DNA from: Stomorhina lunata
Lineage: Eukaryota; Arthropoda; Insecta; Diptera; Rhiniidae
Direction: 5' to 3'
Assembly: GCA_933228675.1 (NCBI GenBank)
Contig: OW121743.1
Span: 58,048,406 to 58,112,405, forward strand
DNA: 64,000 nt
Shown here: piece by piece, positions 10,522 to 20,730 of the stretch
How the letters are laid out: each line of letters opens with the position of its first letter
Position numbering within the stretch: position 1 is the first letter of the stretch
Translations under genes and position numbers: made by a program
Notes under the pieces: generated by a model
The model's database searches: none
What the model saw: the letters and a program-made list of their open reading frames with translations, nothing else
What the model was told of the DNA's origin: nothing

Positions 10522-12222
10522 ATGTCCATAAAAAACTGTTGCAGTTTATGTTGTACTTCATGTAGCGAATATAAATTATTGCAAAATGAAATGGGAGAAA
10601 GCACTCGATTCTATGAAGTCACAGTCAAATACTTTGATCCTATGGTAAGTGCAATGGTAAAATCTTATTTATCATTCCTAATGAACAATTTTCTTTTAAA
10701 GTTAATAATGGAAGAGGGACATTTAAGCAATGAAAAAAATCAAAAGGTGCTTTGTCAAGAATGTTGGACTAATATTGAAAGCTTTCACGAATTCCAAGAA
10801 AATGTATTAAAAACACGAATGCTATGGGAGGATAAAGCAAATTTAAAATCTTTACAAATTGAGGTAAAGCAAGAAGATGAACAACCATATGACAGTATAA
10901 ACTATTTAGATAAAGAACATTTTAACAAAAGTGATTCTGAAGAGAGTGAAATTGAAGAAGATGATCTCTCTAATGATGATTTAGATGATTATGACTTAAA
11001 AAAAGAATCTCTATCGAGCTGTGAAGATACTGAAGAGTCAGTAACTAAAATAGACAAGGATGATATACTACACGAAGACAGTACGGTTAAAGAGGAGGAA
11101 AACATTCAAAATAAGCCTGAATTGCATCAAAAAAAGCGACGTGGAAGAAAACATAAAAATATCGCTGACAAATGTAAAGATGTCCATGACGATAGTCTTG
11201 GAAATCCTACTAAAGATAAAGGAAACTCGGCCCTAAATATGATAAAAGCTAGAGAATCGGATGCTTTATTAGCTGAATGGAAGCCTGAACTCATCTGTGA
11301 CTTATGCAGTGAAAGCGCTCCTAATTTTGATAAATTACGTATCCATTTTAAAGAGAACCATTTGAAAACTAGATTTTATGTGAAATGCTGTGAACGTAAA
11401 TTCTTTCGTCGTTGCGTTTTAGTGAATCACATAGAATTACATCTAAATCCAGAAGCTCACAAATGTGATATATGCGGCAAGTCTAGTACAACCAAACATA
11501 ATCTAAAATTACATAAAAAAGTAATGCACCAGGACACAAAACAACTAAAATGTGATATATGTGAAAAACTTTTTAAACAGAAAGTAACACTGGAGCGGCA
11601 TTTGCTTACTCACGCCACGGGTAACAAAGACTTTGTTTGCTCGGAGTGTGGTAAAGGTTATGTGGCTGAGCGATTACTTAAGCTCCATATTAAACATGTA
11701 CATAATGTTGATCGTGTTTGTGACCAGTGTGGTAAGACCATTCACGGAATACAAGCTCTTAAGAAACATCTCATGGAACATGCTGGCATTGAGCGACCTA
11801 AATTTCGCTGTGATGCTTGCGGTCTGGAATTAAAATCAGCCAATGGTCTTAAGCGACACAAGGCGGCCTTTCATAATGATGGAACAACGATTTACGTTTG
11901 TGGTGTATGTGGAAAAGTAGCTGCCAGTGAAAATGCTTTGTGGAATCACAAGAAGTTAGTGCATCTGCAGGAGCGTAAACATAAATGTAACTACTGCGAG
12001 AAAGCATTTAAACGTCCTAAATCATTGCGCGAGCATATTGCCACTCATACGGGACAAGATCTGTATCAGTGTCCACATTGTCCACAAACATTTAAGGTCA
12101 GCGCTAATATGCATCATCATCGCAAAAAAGTTCATCCTATAGAGTGGGAGGAAGCGCGTAAACATCGTCGGGAAATTCCCAAAATTAATATTAATCAAGT
12201 AAAAAAACAAGTTGTTTTATAA
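10522..12222 (+). CDS. Z4: ZAD-C2H2 zinc-finger protein (grauzone-like), complete
   Basis: Predicted DNA-binding regulator of 547 aa after splicing. Exons are 10522-10644 (41 codons, MSIKNCCSLCC to YFDPM) and 10702-12222 (starts LIMEEGH, with CQECW). The 57-nt intron (GTAAGT to TTAAAG) is a multiple of three and has no stop, so an unspliced reading frame of 566 aa is also open. The linker is acidic with KKRRGRKHK. Ten fingers: CDLC, KCCERKF, CDIC, CDIC, CSEC, CDQC, CDAC, CGVC, CNYC and CPHC. The tail ends KKQVVL. It is very similar to the broken Z5, with which it forms an inverted pair around the satellite. Confidence 0.93.
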   Translation: MSIKNCCSLCCTSCSEYKLLQNEMGESTRFYEVTVKYFDPMVSAMVKSYLSFLMNNFLLKLIMEEGHLSNEKNQKVLCQECWTNIESFHEFQENVLKTRMLWEDKANLKSLQIEVKQEDEQPYDSINYLDKEHFNKSDSEESEIEEDDLSNDDLDDYDLKKESLSSCEDTEESVTKIDKDDILHEDSTVKEEENIQNKPELHQKKRRGRKHKNIADKCKDVHDDSLGNPTKDKGNSALNMIKARESDALLAEWKPELICDLCSESAPNFDKLRIHFKENHLKTRFYVKCCERKFFRRCVLVNHIELHLNPEAHKCDICGKSSTTKHNLKLHKKVMHQDTKQLKCDICEKLFKQKVTLERHLLTHATGNKDFVCSECGKGYVAERLLKLHIKHVHNVDRVCDQCGKTIHGIQALKKHLMEHAGIERPKFRCDACGLELKSANGLKRHKAAFHNDGTTIYVCGVCGKVAASENALWNHKKLVHLQERKHKCNYCEKAFKRPKSLREHIATHTGQDLYQCPHCPQTFKVSANMHHHRKKVHPIEWEEARKHRREIPKININQVKKQVVL

Positions 12223-12349
12223 TTTATATATGCACCCAAATATAGAATTAATATATAATTTAATATTAAAAAAATATGTATGTATTTTGTATACTTTATA
12301 AAAGAAAATACGATAAAAATGGAAAGTATTTAAAAATTGCATTATTGGT

Positions 12350-15060
12350 TCATGATTTTTGGGCAAAAATATAATATTTAGGATTTTTTATAGAAAATTC
12401 TTCGAAATCAAATTTTTATAGAAAATTTTTCGGTACAAAAATTTTAATTGAAAATTTTTTCGGTATAAAATTTTTTTTAGAAAATTTTCGGTATAAAAAA
12501 TTTTTTTAGCAAATTTTTCGGAATAAAAATTGAAAATTTTTATGGAAAATTTTCGGGATACAAATTTTATAGAAAATTTTTCGGTTTTAAATTTTTTTTT
12601 AGAAAATTTTTTGGTTTAAAAATTTTTATAGAAAATTTTTCGGTTGAATAATTATTCAAAAAAATTTTATAGAAATATTTTCGGTATACAAAAAAATTCT
12701 ATAGAAAATTTTTCATAGAAAATTTTTAGGTATACACATTTTTATAGAACATTTTTCTATATATGAAATTTTTTTAGAATATTTTTAAGAATTAAATTTT
12801 TTATAAAAAAAATATCTATAGAAAATTTTTCGGTATAAAAATTTTTATAAAAAATTTTTCGGTATAGAAAATTTTAAAGAAATATTTTCTTTAATTTTTT
12901 TTTTCTAATTTGAAGGTATAAACATTTTTATAGAAAATTTTTCTGTATACAAATTTTTCGGTATAAAAATGTTTATAGAAAATGTTTCGGCATAAAAATT
13001 TATTTAGAAAATTTTCCAGAATAAAAATTTTTATAGAAAATTTTCAGGTATAAAATTTTTCATTTAAAATTTTTCGGTATAAAAATTTTTATAGAAAATT
13101 TTTCGATATAAACATTTTTATGGACAATTTTTCAGCATAACAATTTTTATAAAAAATCTTTTAGCATAAAATTTTTCGGTATAAGAATTTTAATAGAAAT
13201 ATTTTCGGTATAAAAAGATTTTATAGAAAATTTTTCATTATAAAATTTTTTTTAGAAAATTTTTGATACAAAAAGTTTTAAAGAAAATTTTTCGGTATAA
13301 AAATTTCTAAAGAAAATTTTTATAGAAAATTTTTCGATATAAAAATTATTCGGTATAAACATTTTTTACAGAAAATTTTTCGGTATAAAAAATTTTCGAT
13401 ATAAACATTTTTATAGAAAATTTTTTTTTAGGTATACACATTTTTATAGAACATTTTTCGATATATGAAATTTTTTTAGAATATTTTTAAGAATTAAATT
13501 TTTTATAAAAAAAATATCTATAGAAAATTTTTCGGTATAAAAATTTTTATAAAAAATTTTTCGGTATAGAAAATTTTAAAGAAATATTTTCTTTAATTTT
13601 TTTTTTTTTCTAATTTGAAGGTATAAACATTTTTATAGAAAATTTTGCTGTATACAAATTTTTCGGTATAAAAATGTTTATAGAAAATGTTTCGGCATAA
13701 AAATTTTTTTAGAAAATTTTCCAGAATAAAAATTTTTATAGAAAATTTTCAGGTATAAAATTTTTCATTTAAAATTTTTCGGTATAAAAATTTTTATAGA
13801 AAATTTTTCGATATAAAAATTTTTATGGACAATTTTTCAGCATAACAATTTTTATAAAAAATCTTTTAGCATAAAATTTTTCGGTATAAGAATTTTAATA
13901 GAAATATTTTCGGTATAAAAAGATTTTATAGAAAATTTTTCATTATAAAAATTTTTTTAGAAAATTTTTCGATACAAAAAGTTTTAAAGAAAATTTTTCG
14001 GTATAAAAATTTCTAAAGAAAATTTTTATAGAAAATTTTTCGGTATAAAAATTATTCGGTATAAACATTTTTTACAGAAAATTTTTCGGTATAAAAAATT
14101 TTCGATATAAACATTTTTATAGAAAATTTTTTTCGATATAAAAATTTTTATTGAAAATTTTTCGATACAAAAATTTTTATAGAAAATTTTTCGATACAAA
14201 AATTTTTATAGAAAATTTTTCGATACAAAAATTTTTATAGAAATTTTTTCGGTATAGAATTTTTTTAGAAAATTTTTTGGTATAAAATTTTTTTTAGAAA
14301 ATTTTTCGGTATAAAATTTTTTTTAAGAAAATTTTTCGGTACAAATTTTTTTTTTTTTTAATTTTTCGGTATAAAATTTTGTTTAGAAAATTTCGGTATA
14401 AAAATGTTTATACAAAATTTAAGGGGATACAAATTTTTATAGAAAATTTTTCAGTATAAAAATTTTTATAGAAAATTTTTCGGTTTAAAAATATTAATAA
14501 AAAATTTTTCGGTATAAAAATTTGTATACAAAATTTTTCGGTATAAATTTTTATACAAAATTTTTCGGTATAAAAATTTTTATATAAAATTTTTCGGTAT
14601 AAAAATTTTTATATAAAATTTTTCGGTATAAAAATTTTTATAGAAAATTTTTCGGTATAAAAATTTTTATAGAAAAATTTTCGGTATAAAAATTTTTATA
14701 GAAAATTTTTCGGTATAAAAATTTTTATAGAAAATTTGTTGGTATAAAAATTTTTAAAGAAAATTTTTCGGTATAAAAATTTATAAAAATTTTTATTGAA
14801 AATTTTTCGGTACACAAATTTTTATAGAAAATTCTTCAGTATACAAATTTTTATAAAAAATTTTTCGATATACAATTATTTATAGAAAATTTTTTATACG
14901 AATTTTTCGGAATGAAATTTTTTTAGAATATTTTTAAGAATTCAATTTTTGTAAAATTTTTTTTTAAGGATATTTTTTGTTATTAAAATTTTGATATAAA
15001 ATTTTTTTAGTATGTAGGTAAAAAATTCTTGTAGAAAATTAAAAAAAAAATATTTAGGTC
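12350..15060. repeat. A+T-rich satellite, about 29-bp unit, with a 702-bp higher-order copy
   Basis: About 2.7 kb of tandem degenerate units close to TTTTATAGAAAATTTTTC followed by GGTATAAAAA. Units vary from about 20 to 35 bp. A larger period is visible: GGTATACACATTTTTATAG occurs at 12729 and 13431, and the unusual run of units after each copy is nearly the same, giving adjacent 702-bp blocks (12729-13430 and 13431-about 14131). Unit homogeneity is highest at 14460-14760. There are no coding frames. It lies exactly between the convergent paralogs Z4 and Z5. Confidence 0.9.
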
Positions 15061-15184
15061 GAATTACACCAGGAAGGGAATGAATCCCACTTTCTGATCA
15101 AACTAATTATCTTAAAACATAAAAGATGATTTTGTTTCAATTTGTGTTTATATTCATTCTGTATTTGGGTCCATATACAATATA

Positions 15185-16831
15185 TTATAAAACAACTTGT
15201 TTTTTTACTTGATTAATATTAATTTTGGGAGTTTCCCGACGATGTTTTCGCGCTTCCTCCCACTCTATAGGATGAACTTTTTTGCGATGATGATGCATAT
15301 TAGCGCTGACCTTAAATGTCTGCGGACAATGTGGACACTGATACAGATCTTGTCCCGTATGAGTAGCAATGTGCTCGCGCAATGATTTAGGAAGTTTAAA
15401 TGCTTTCTCGCAGTAGTTGCACTTATGTTTACGCTCCTGAAAATGCACTAATTTCTTGTGTTTCCCCAATGCACTTTCACTAGGAGCTACTTTGCCACAC
15501 ACACCACAAACGTAAATCGTTGATCCATCATTGTGAAGGGCTGTCTTATGGTGCTTGAGACTACTGGAAGACTTTAATTCAAGGCCACAAGCATCACAGG
15601 GAAATTTAGGTCGTTCAATTCCAGCATGTTCCATGAGATGTTTCTTAAGAGCTTGTATTCCGTGAATGCGTTTACCACACTTTTCGCAAACACGATCGAC
15701 ATTATGTACATGTTTAATATGCAGCTTAAGTAATCGATCGGTCACATAACCTTTACCGCACTCTGAGCAAACAAAGTCTTTGTTACCCGTGGCGTGAGTA
15801 AGCAAATGCCTTTCCAGTGTTACCTTCTGTTTAAAAAGTTTTTCGCATATATCACATTTTAGTGTTTTGATGTCCTGGTGCATTACTTTTTTATGTAACT
15901 TAAGATTATTTTCGGTTGCACTACACTTGCCGCATATATCGCATTTGTGAGCTTCAGGATTTAAATGTAATTCTATGTGATTCACTAAATTAAAACGACG
16001 ATAAAATTTACGTTCACAACATTTCACATAAAATTTTGTTGTTAAATGGTTCTCTTTAAAATGGGTGCGTAGTTTATCAAAATTTGGAGCGCTTTCACAG
16101 CATAAGTCACACATCAGTTCAGGTTTCCATTTAGCTAATAAAGCATCTGATTCTCTTGCTTTTATCATATTAAGTTTCCTTTAGTATTAATTGGATTTGA
16201 AAGTCTATCTTCATGGTTATCTTCACATTTGTTAGCAATACTTTTTGATTTTCTTCCTCGTCGCTTTTTAAGAGTGGTTTCGATATTGAACTCTTTATCT
16301 TCCTCTTTAATATCATTATTTTCGGGTAGTATATCAGTGCATGCTTTTGATACTGAATCATTAGTATCTTCACAACTTGTTGAAAGTTCTGTTTTAAAAT
16401 TATAATCGTTCATATTACTAACATCACAGAGTTTATCTTCGTCATTTTCATTGTCTTCACCTGAATAGTTTATGTTTTCTTGCTTGACCTCTATGGAAAA
16501 TGACTTCGCATCTGTTTTATCCTCCAAAAGCATTCGCGTTTTTAATACATTTTCTTGGAATTCGTGAAAGCTTTCAATGTGAGTCCAACAGTTCTGACAT
16601 AGCACCTGATTAAACTGACAACTTAAATTTCCTTCTTCTGTTAGTAACTGAGTAAAGAAAAGTCTCCATTAGGGAATATGGGTATGATAATTATACCATT
16701 GCACTTACCATAGGATCAAAATATTTGACTGTTATTTCATAGACTCGGGTGCTATCTTCCTTTTCATTTTGCAATAATTTATATTCGCTACATGAAGTAC
16801 AACATAAACTGCAAAAGTTTTGTATGGACAT
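15185..16831 (-). pseudogene. Z5: ZAD-C2H2 zinc-finger gene with a frameshift
   Basis: Exons on minus are 16831-16709 (41 codons, MSIQNFCSLCC to YFDPM) and from 16647 (LLTEEGNLS, CQNCW), with a 61-nt intron. The frame stops at TGA 16167-16165, after the ZAD and linker (201 aa). Compared with Z4, seven bases are missing just before the conserved MIKARES sequence. A second open frame begins at ATG 16168, overlapping the stop as ATGA, and runs 327 aa to 15185 with all ten fingers intact (CDLC, KCCERKF, CDIC, CDIC, CSEC, CEKC, CDAC, CGVC, CNYC, CPHC) and tail KKQVVL. It could be a young pseudogene, an assembly error, or two separately translated products. The intact finger frame argues for a recent event. 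Confidence 0.8.
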
Positions 16832-16901
16832 TTTAATCGTATTTTTATAAATTTCTTAAGATTTAAATAAAGCAATTCAGTATTTTAGCTTCTTTTTATT
16901 T

Positions 16902-16933
16902 GTAAACAAATATTTTACAATACAGTGATGCCA
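16902..16933 (-). promoter_or_regulatory. Z5 promoter module: TGGCATCACT then TTTGTTTAC
   Basis: On minus, TGGCATCACT (16933-16924) precedes TGTTTAC (16908-16902), about 71 bp before the ATG. The jockey-type LINE landed about 24 bp further upstream, so the module is intact but cut off from its older flank. Confidence 0.5.
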
Positions 16934-16956
16934 TATCTGTTATAAAACTGTTGATA

Positions 16957-16973
16957 AAATTTTAAGGGGTTTC
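16957..16973. repeat. Left target-site duplication of the LINE (17 bp)
   Basis: AAATTTTAAGGGGTTTC, repeated exactly at 22831-22847 on the other side of the LINE. Confidence 0.9.
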
Positions 16974-17164
16974 GGATTCTGGTTTTAACTGTCAACACGA
17001 ACAGACGCGTGTTTTTAACCTTGAATTTTTTCTAACGGCTTTATATTGAAAAATATTAAAAATAAAAAGCTAATCTGTTGAATTTAAAGATTTTTATCAA
17101 TATTCGGTCTATATTCTTTGAATATAATTAATTGAATATAAACTCCTAAAGATTCTTTAAGCCC

Positions 17165-18817
17165 ATGAGTGCGGCTTCTAGTGGCCAATTAGATGTTCCT
17201 CCGACTCATGTAACAAATATTAACTCTCAGACGAACGAGAGTGGTGATCATTTCCAAGAACAACATTCATTGCATCCAATGGAGTACATCAATGGTGAAG
17301 ACATGGATTCAGCTTCTGCTGATGTTTTAACTGATGATCATGTTCCAGCGTATACTTTCAATGGAACTCTCACAAATCATTCCTCACCTGAAACGTCGTT
17401 TGCTGCTCGTCAACTTTAAGCAATGCGTAATACTGAAACCGTTATACCATCATCTACAGCTGGTGTTGCATCAACTGGTAATCATGTTCCATTATTTTCC
17501 TTTAGTGAAACTTCTGTTAACCATTTCTCGTCTGAGACATCGTTTAATATACAACAAAATTTAGCAAAAAATGTAAGCGATGGTTTTACTCCCGTATGCC
17601 CGAAAAGAAAAAGACGAGATGCTCAAGGCCAAATAAAAAGCTTTGATGTATCAAAACTAACCGCAAAGAAAAGCAATGCGGAAAAAAACAACAGTGATAA
17701 TTATTACAGCGTCTTAAGTGATCTAAATATCGAAAGTACACAAGATTTGAGACCTTCCACTCATAAGGAAAATGCCATCCCGCAAAACCGTAACTCTAAT
17801 TCTAACTATTGTCCTCCCATTTTTTTGTTTAACGTTAACGTTAAAAGTTTAGTTGATCAGTTAACTAAAAGAGAAGACAAAATAGATTTTAAAATTATTA
17901 ATAAGAATAACTATAAAAGCAAATTATATTTAAGAGACCCCATGGTACATCAGGAAATGATGGCTTTGCTAAAAGAAAAAAATATTGAATCTTATACATA
18001 TACTCCAAAGCAATTTAGGTCTGTCAACTTGGTTTTGAGAGGTCTTCATTACTTGACGGAATCGTCGGAGATTAAGGATGCACTTGATGCAAAAGTTCCA
18101 AATACGGTAAGTGAAGTTTCAAAATTCTCCACTACTAGATCTAGAAAGGAGAATTATGATACGGGTTTATTCCTAATAAAACTTATCCCCGGTAAAGTGG
18201 CGGGAGATGTTACAGGTATTAATTATCTTTTATTCCAATCTGTGGTGTGGGAAAAGCCAAAAGAATTTAAAAAAGAGGTGCAGTGCAAGCGCTGCCAGAG
18301 ATGGGGGCACATGGCCAGAAATTGTGCCAGACAATATTCTTGTGTTAAATGTGACGGTGATCATGGCCCTGGGGAATGTCCTGTTCCCAAAGATAAAAAA
18401 GAAATTAAACCTTATTGCATAAATTGTGAACAATATGGACATCCTGCAAGTTGGAAGGGTTGTCCCTCTTACAAGAATTACGTTTCTAGAAAAAAAGAAT
18501 TATTAAATGCTGTTGCTGAGAGAAAAAAGGCGTCACAGGCTGTAGTTTCAAACGTAAACAAGTCCACTTTTGTTGAGCAAGGTAGGACATTTTCAAGCTT
18601 ATTTGATCTTACAAATAATTCTTCTAATATCAATAAAGAAATGCCTGCATATATTCAAGAGTTTTTGCGTGTTGCCAAGAATATTTTGGAACCAAAGAAA
18701 TCGTTAGAAGAAAGAATTATTGAATTCTTAAGAAATTTTCAGAATCTTTCGAAAGATCAAGTTGTTAAGGATTGTAAGGATCTGTTAAAGGAGATACAAA
18801 ATCAATATGGACCATAA
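17165..18817 (+). pseudogene. LINE ORF1 (Gag-like RNA-binding protein), one premature stop
   Basis: One reading frame with a single TAA at 17417-17419, then open from 17423 to 18817. The protein would be about 550 residues. It has a Ser/Thr-rich N-terminus, a basic patch (PKRKRR), a central domain in the style of retroelement PRE_C2HC proteins (VNLVLRGLHYLTESSEIKDAL), then three CCHC-type knuckles: CKRCQRWGHMARNC, CVKCDGDHGPGEC and CINCEQYGHPASWKGC. Its known role is to bind element RNA and carry it to chromatin. Its end overlaps the start of ORF2 by 11 nt in another frame. Confidence 0.85.
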
Positions 18818-19959
18818 TGGCTTAAAATTGTTGACGTTTAATGTAAGATCATTAAAAGAGAATTCCCGAAAAATTGAACTAAGTAATTTGTTACAATCTA
18901 AAATAATTGATATAGCCTTTGTTCAAGAGACACATCTTCAGCGATGTAATAGTTGTGTCATTAAAGGCTATATTTTTGTCAGGGATTACAGTAATCTGGG
19001 TGTGGCCATTGTGCTAAAAGAAAATTACAGTTACGAAAAAATATATATTCAAGATATAGATTTTCCTTGTGTTTTTGTCATTTTAACAATTGTTAAACGT
19101 GGTGTTGAAAAAAAACTTTTGGTTGGTTCGGTTTACATACCATGCAATTTCTCAGCGAACAGAATTTATAACGGGCTTTCAAAGATTTCTTCTACAGGAT
19201 CAGAGTTTGATGGAGTAATCATAGGAGGAGATTTTAATTCCAAAAATTGTAATTGGGGTGATAATATTGATAACCATAATGGAATCACTTTTTGTCGATG
19301 GTTAACTGATTTTTCTGACCGATATGTAAGATTATGTGACAGTAACCCTTCTTTTCCCTCAGGATCATCATTCTTAGATCATTTTTTGATTTCTGCCGAT
19401 CTTATTGACGTTGTAAATCCGCTTTATAAACTTGCTACATTGGCTTCATTCTCAGATCATTATCCGATTTATCTCATTTTACCTTTTCAGCATTATTCAT
19501 TCAAAACTGTTCAGCCAAAATCATTTCAAAGTTTTAGAGATACGGATTGGAAGTTATTTGATAAAGATTTGGAAGATTTATTATTACATGATATGCCTCC
19601 TTACGAACGATCTTTATCGAATGATGAAATTGACTTTCTAATAGAAAAATTATCAAGTAAAATTAGTCACGTTGTAGAATTACATACTCACAAAATTGTT
19701 ATCGGCAGTAACACTCATCTCGATCTTCCATCTCCGATAAAACATCTATTTTCTATTAAAAACAGGTGGCAAAGGCAGTTAAAAAAGATATATCACCAAA
19801 ATTACAATAGAATTTCCCCTGAATATAAGTCATTGTCAGCACATTTGTCACTTTTAAAAATAATTATAAAAGAAAAGGTTGATATGTTTCGATCGGAAAG
19901 TTTTGGCTTAAGATTAAGTAAAATCAAACCTGGTCCTCACGCATTTAAAGACGTTTATA

Positions 19960-20730
19960 CAGTATTTTTCGTTTACCTGCATTTCGCTTAACTGCATTTT
20001 TTGCCTATCTGCACAAAATACAAAGTATTATGTATGATGATTAATATTTGTATGAAAAAAAATCGTGTACGTGCATTTTGCTTAAGTGCATATTTTGAAT
20101 AACAGCATTCGATTTATGTTCAATAATGTTTATTTTTAGTACAAAATATTACTTTTAAGTGCCTCATAAAAACAAAACAAAATTTTTGTTGAAAATCGCT
20201 TTTTTGAGGAAAAATAAACCCCCGTCTTCACGACGGCAATAACATTGCCGCAATGTAGGCCTTTTACATGAGCGTGAGCGAGACACACGTACTATATTTG
20301 TCTTGTACTATATGTGTCTTGCGGCAATAGATATTGCTCGTCTAGACGTGGGTTAAGGCAAAAAAGTTAACTCTAATGATATTTTTTAAAACACATCCGA
20401 TATAGTTTATGTACTTCTTTATGTATAGTATATGTAGTTCATAAATTGCTAATGTACATATATGTATGTATAACTTACTACGTGAATTTACTTATGTATG
20501 ATCTCTTTTGTTTTTAAATGAATTGTTTTGTTTTTGTTGAAATTAATAATTAAATTATTCTATTATTACAATAAAAATTAACTTTTACTTAAGAGCACAT
20601 TTATGCAGGTAAGTGAATTTATTTTATAGCATAAATAATGCAGCTAAGCGAATTGTGCGTAACAGCACATTTTGCGTAAGTGCACAAATTTTCGTGCAAA
20701 CTTGAATGTGCAGCTAAACGAAAAATACTG
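19960..20730. mobile_element. pogo-type MITE, 771 bp, in LINE ORF2
   Basis: Terminal inverted repeats begin CAGTATTTTTCGTTTA then CCTGCA (left) and GCTGCA (right, reverse complement). The start resembles the fly pogo terminus (CAGTATAATTCGCTTAGCTG). Flanked by TA at 19958-19959 and 20731-20732. Subterminal repeats of GCTTAACTGCA/GCACATTTTGC type lie at both ends. There is no transposase, so it is non-autonomous. It contains a smaller foldback at 20215-20356. Confidence 0.82.
20215..20356. mobile_element. Small foldback element nested in the pogo-type MITE
   Basis: Left arm TAAACCCCCGTCT, then ACGGCAATAACATTGCCGCA; right arm read in reverse begins TTAACCCACGTCTAGACGAG, then CAATATCTATTGCCGCA. 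About 142 bp, with arms of about 40 bp and few mismatches. The flanking bases do not give a clear target duplication. Confidence 0.5.

Noticed and set aside
12350..15060. CRISPR-like array
   Set aside because: Units are contiguous, degenerate and A+T-only, with no spacers; this is a satellite in a eukaryotic genome.
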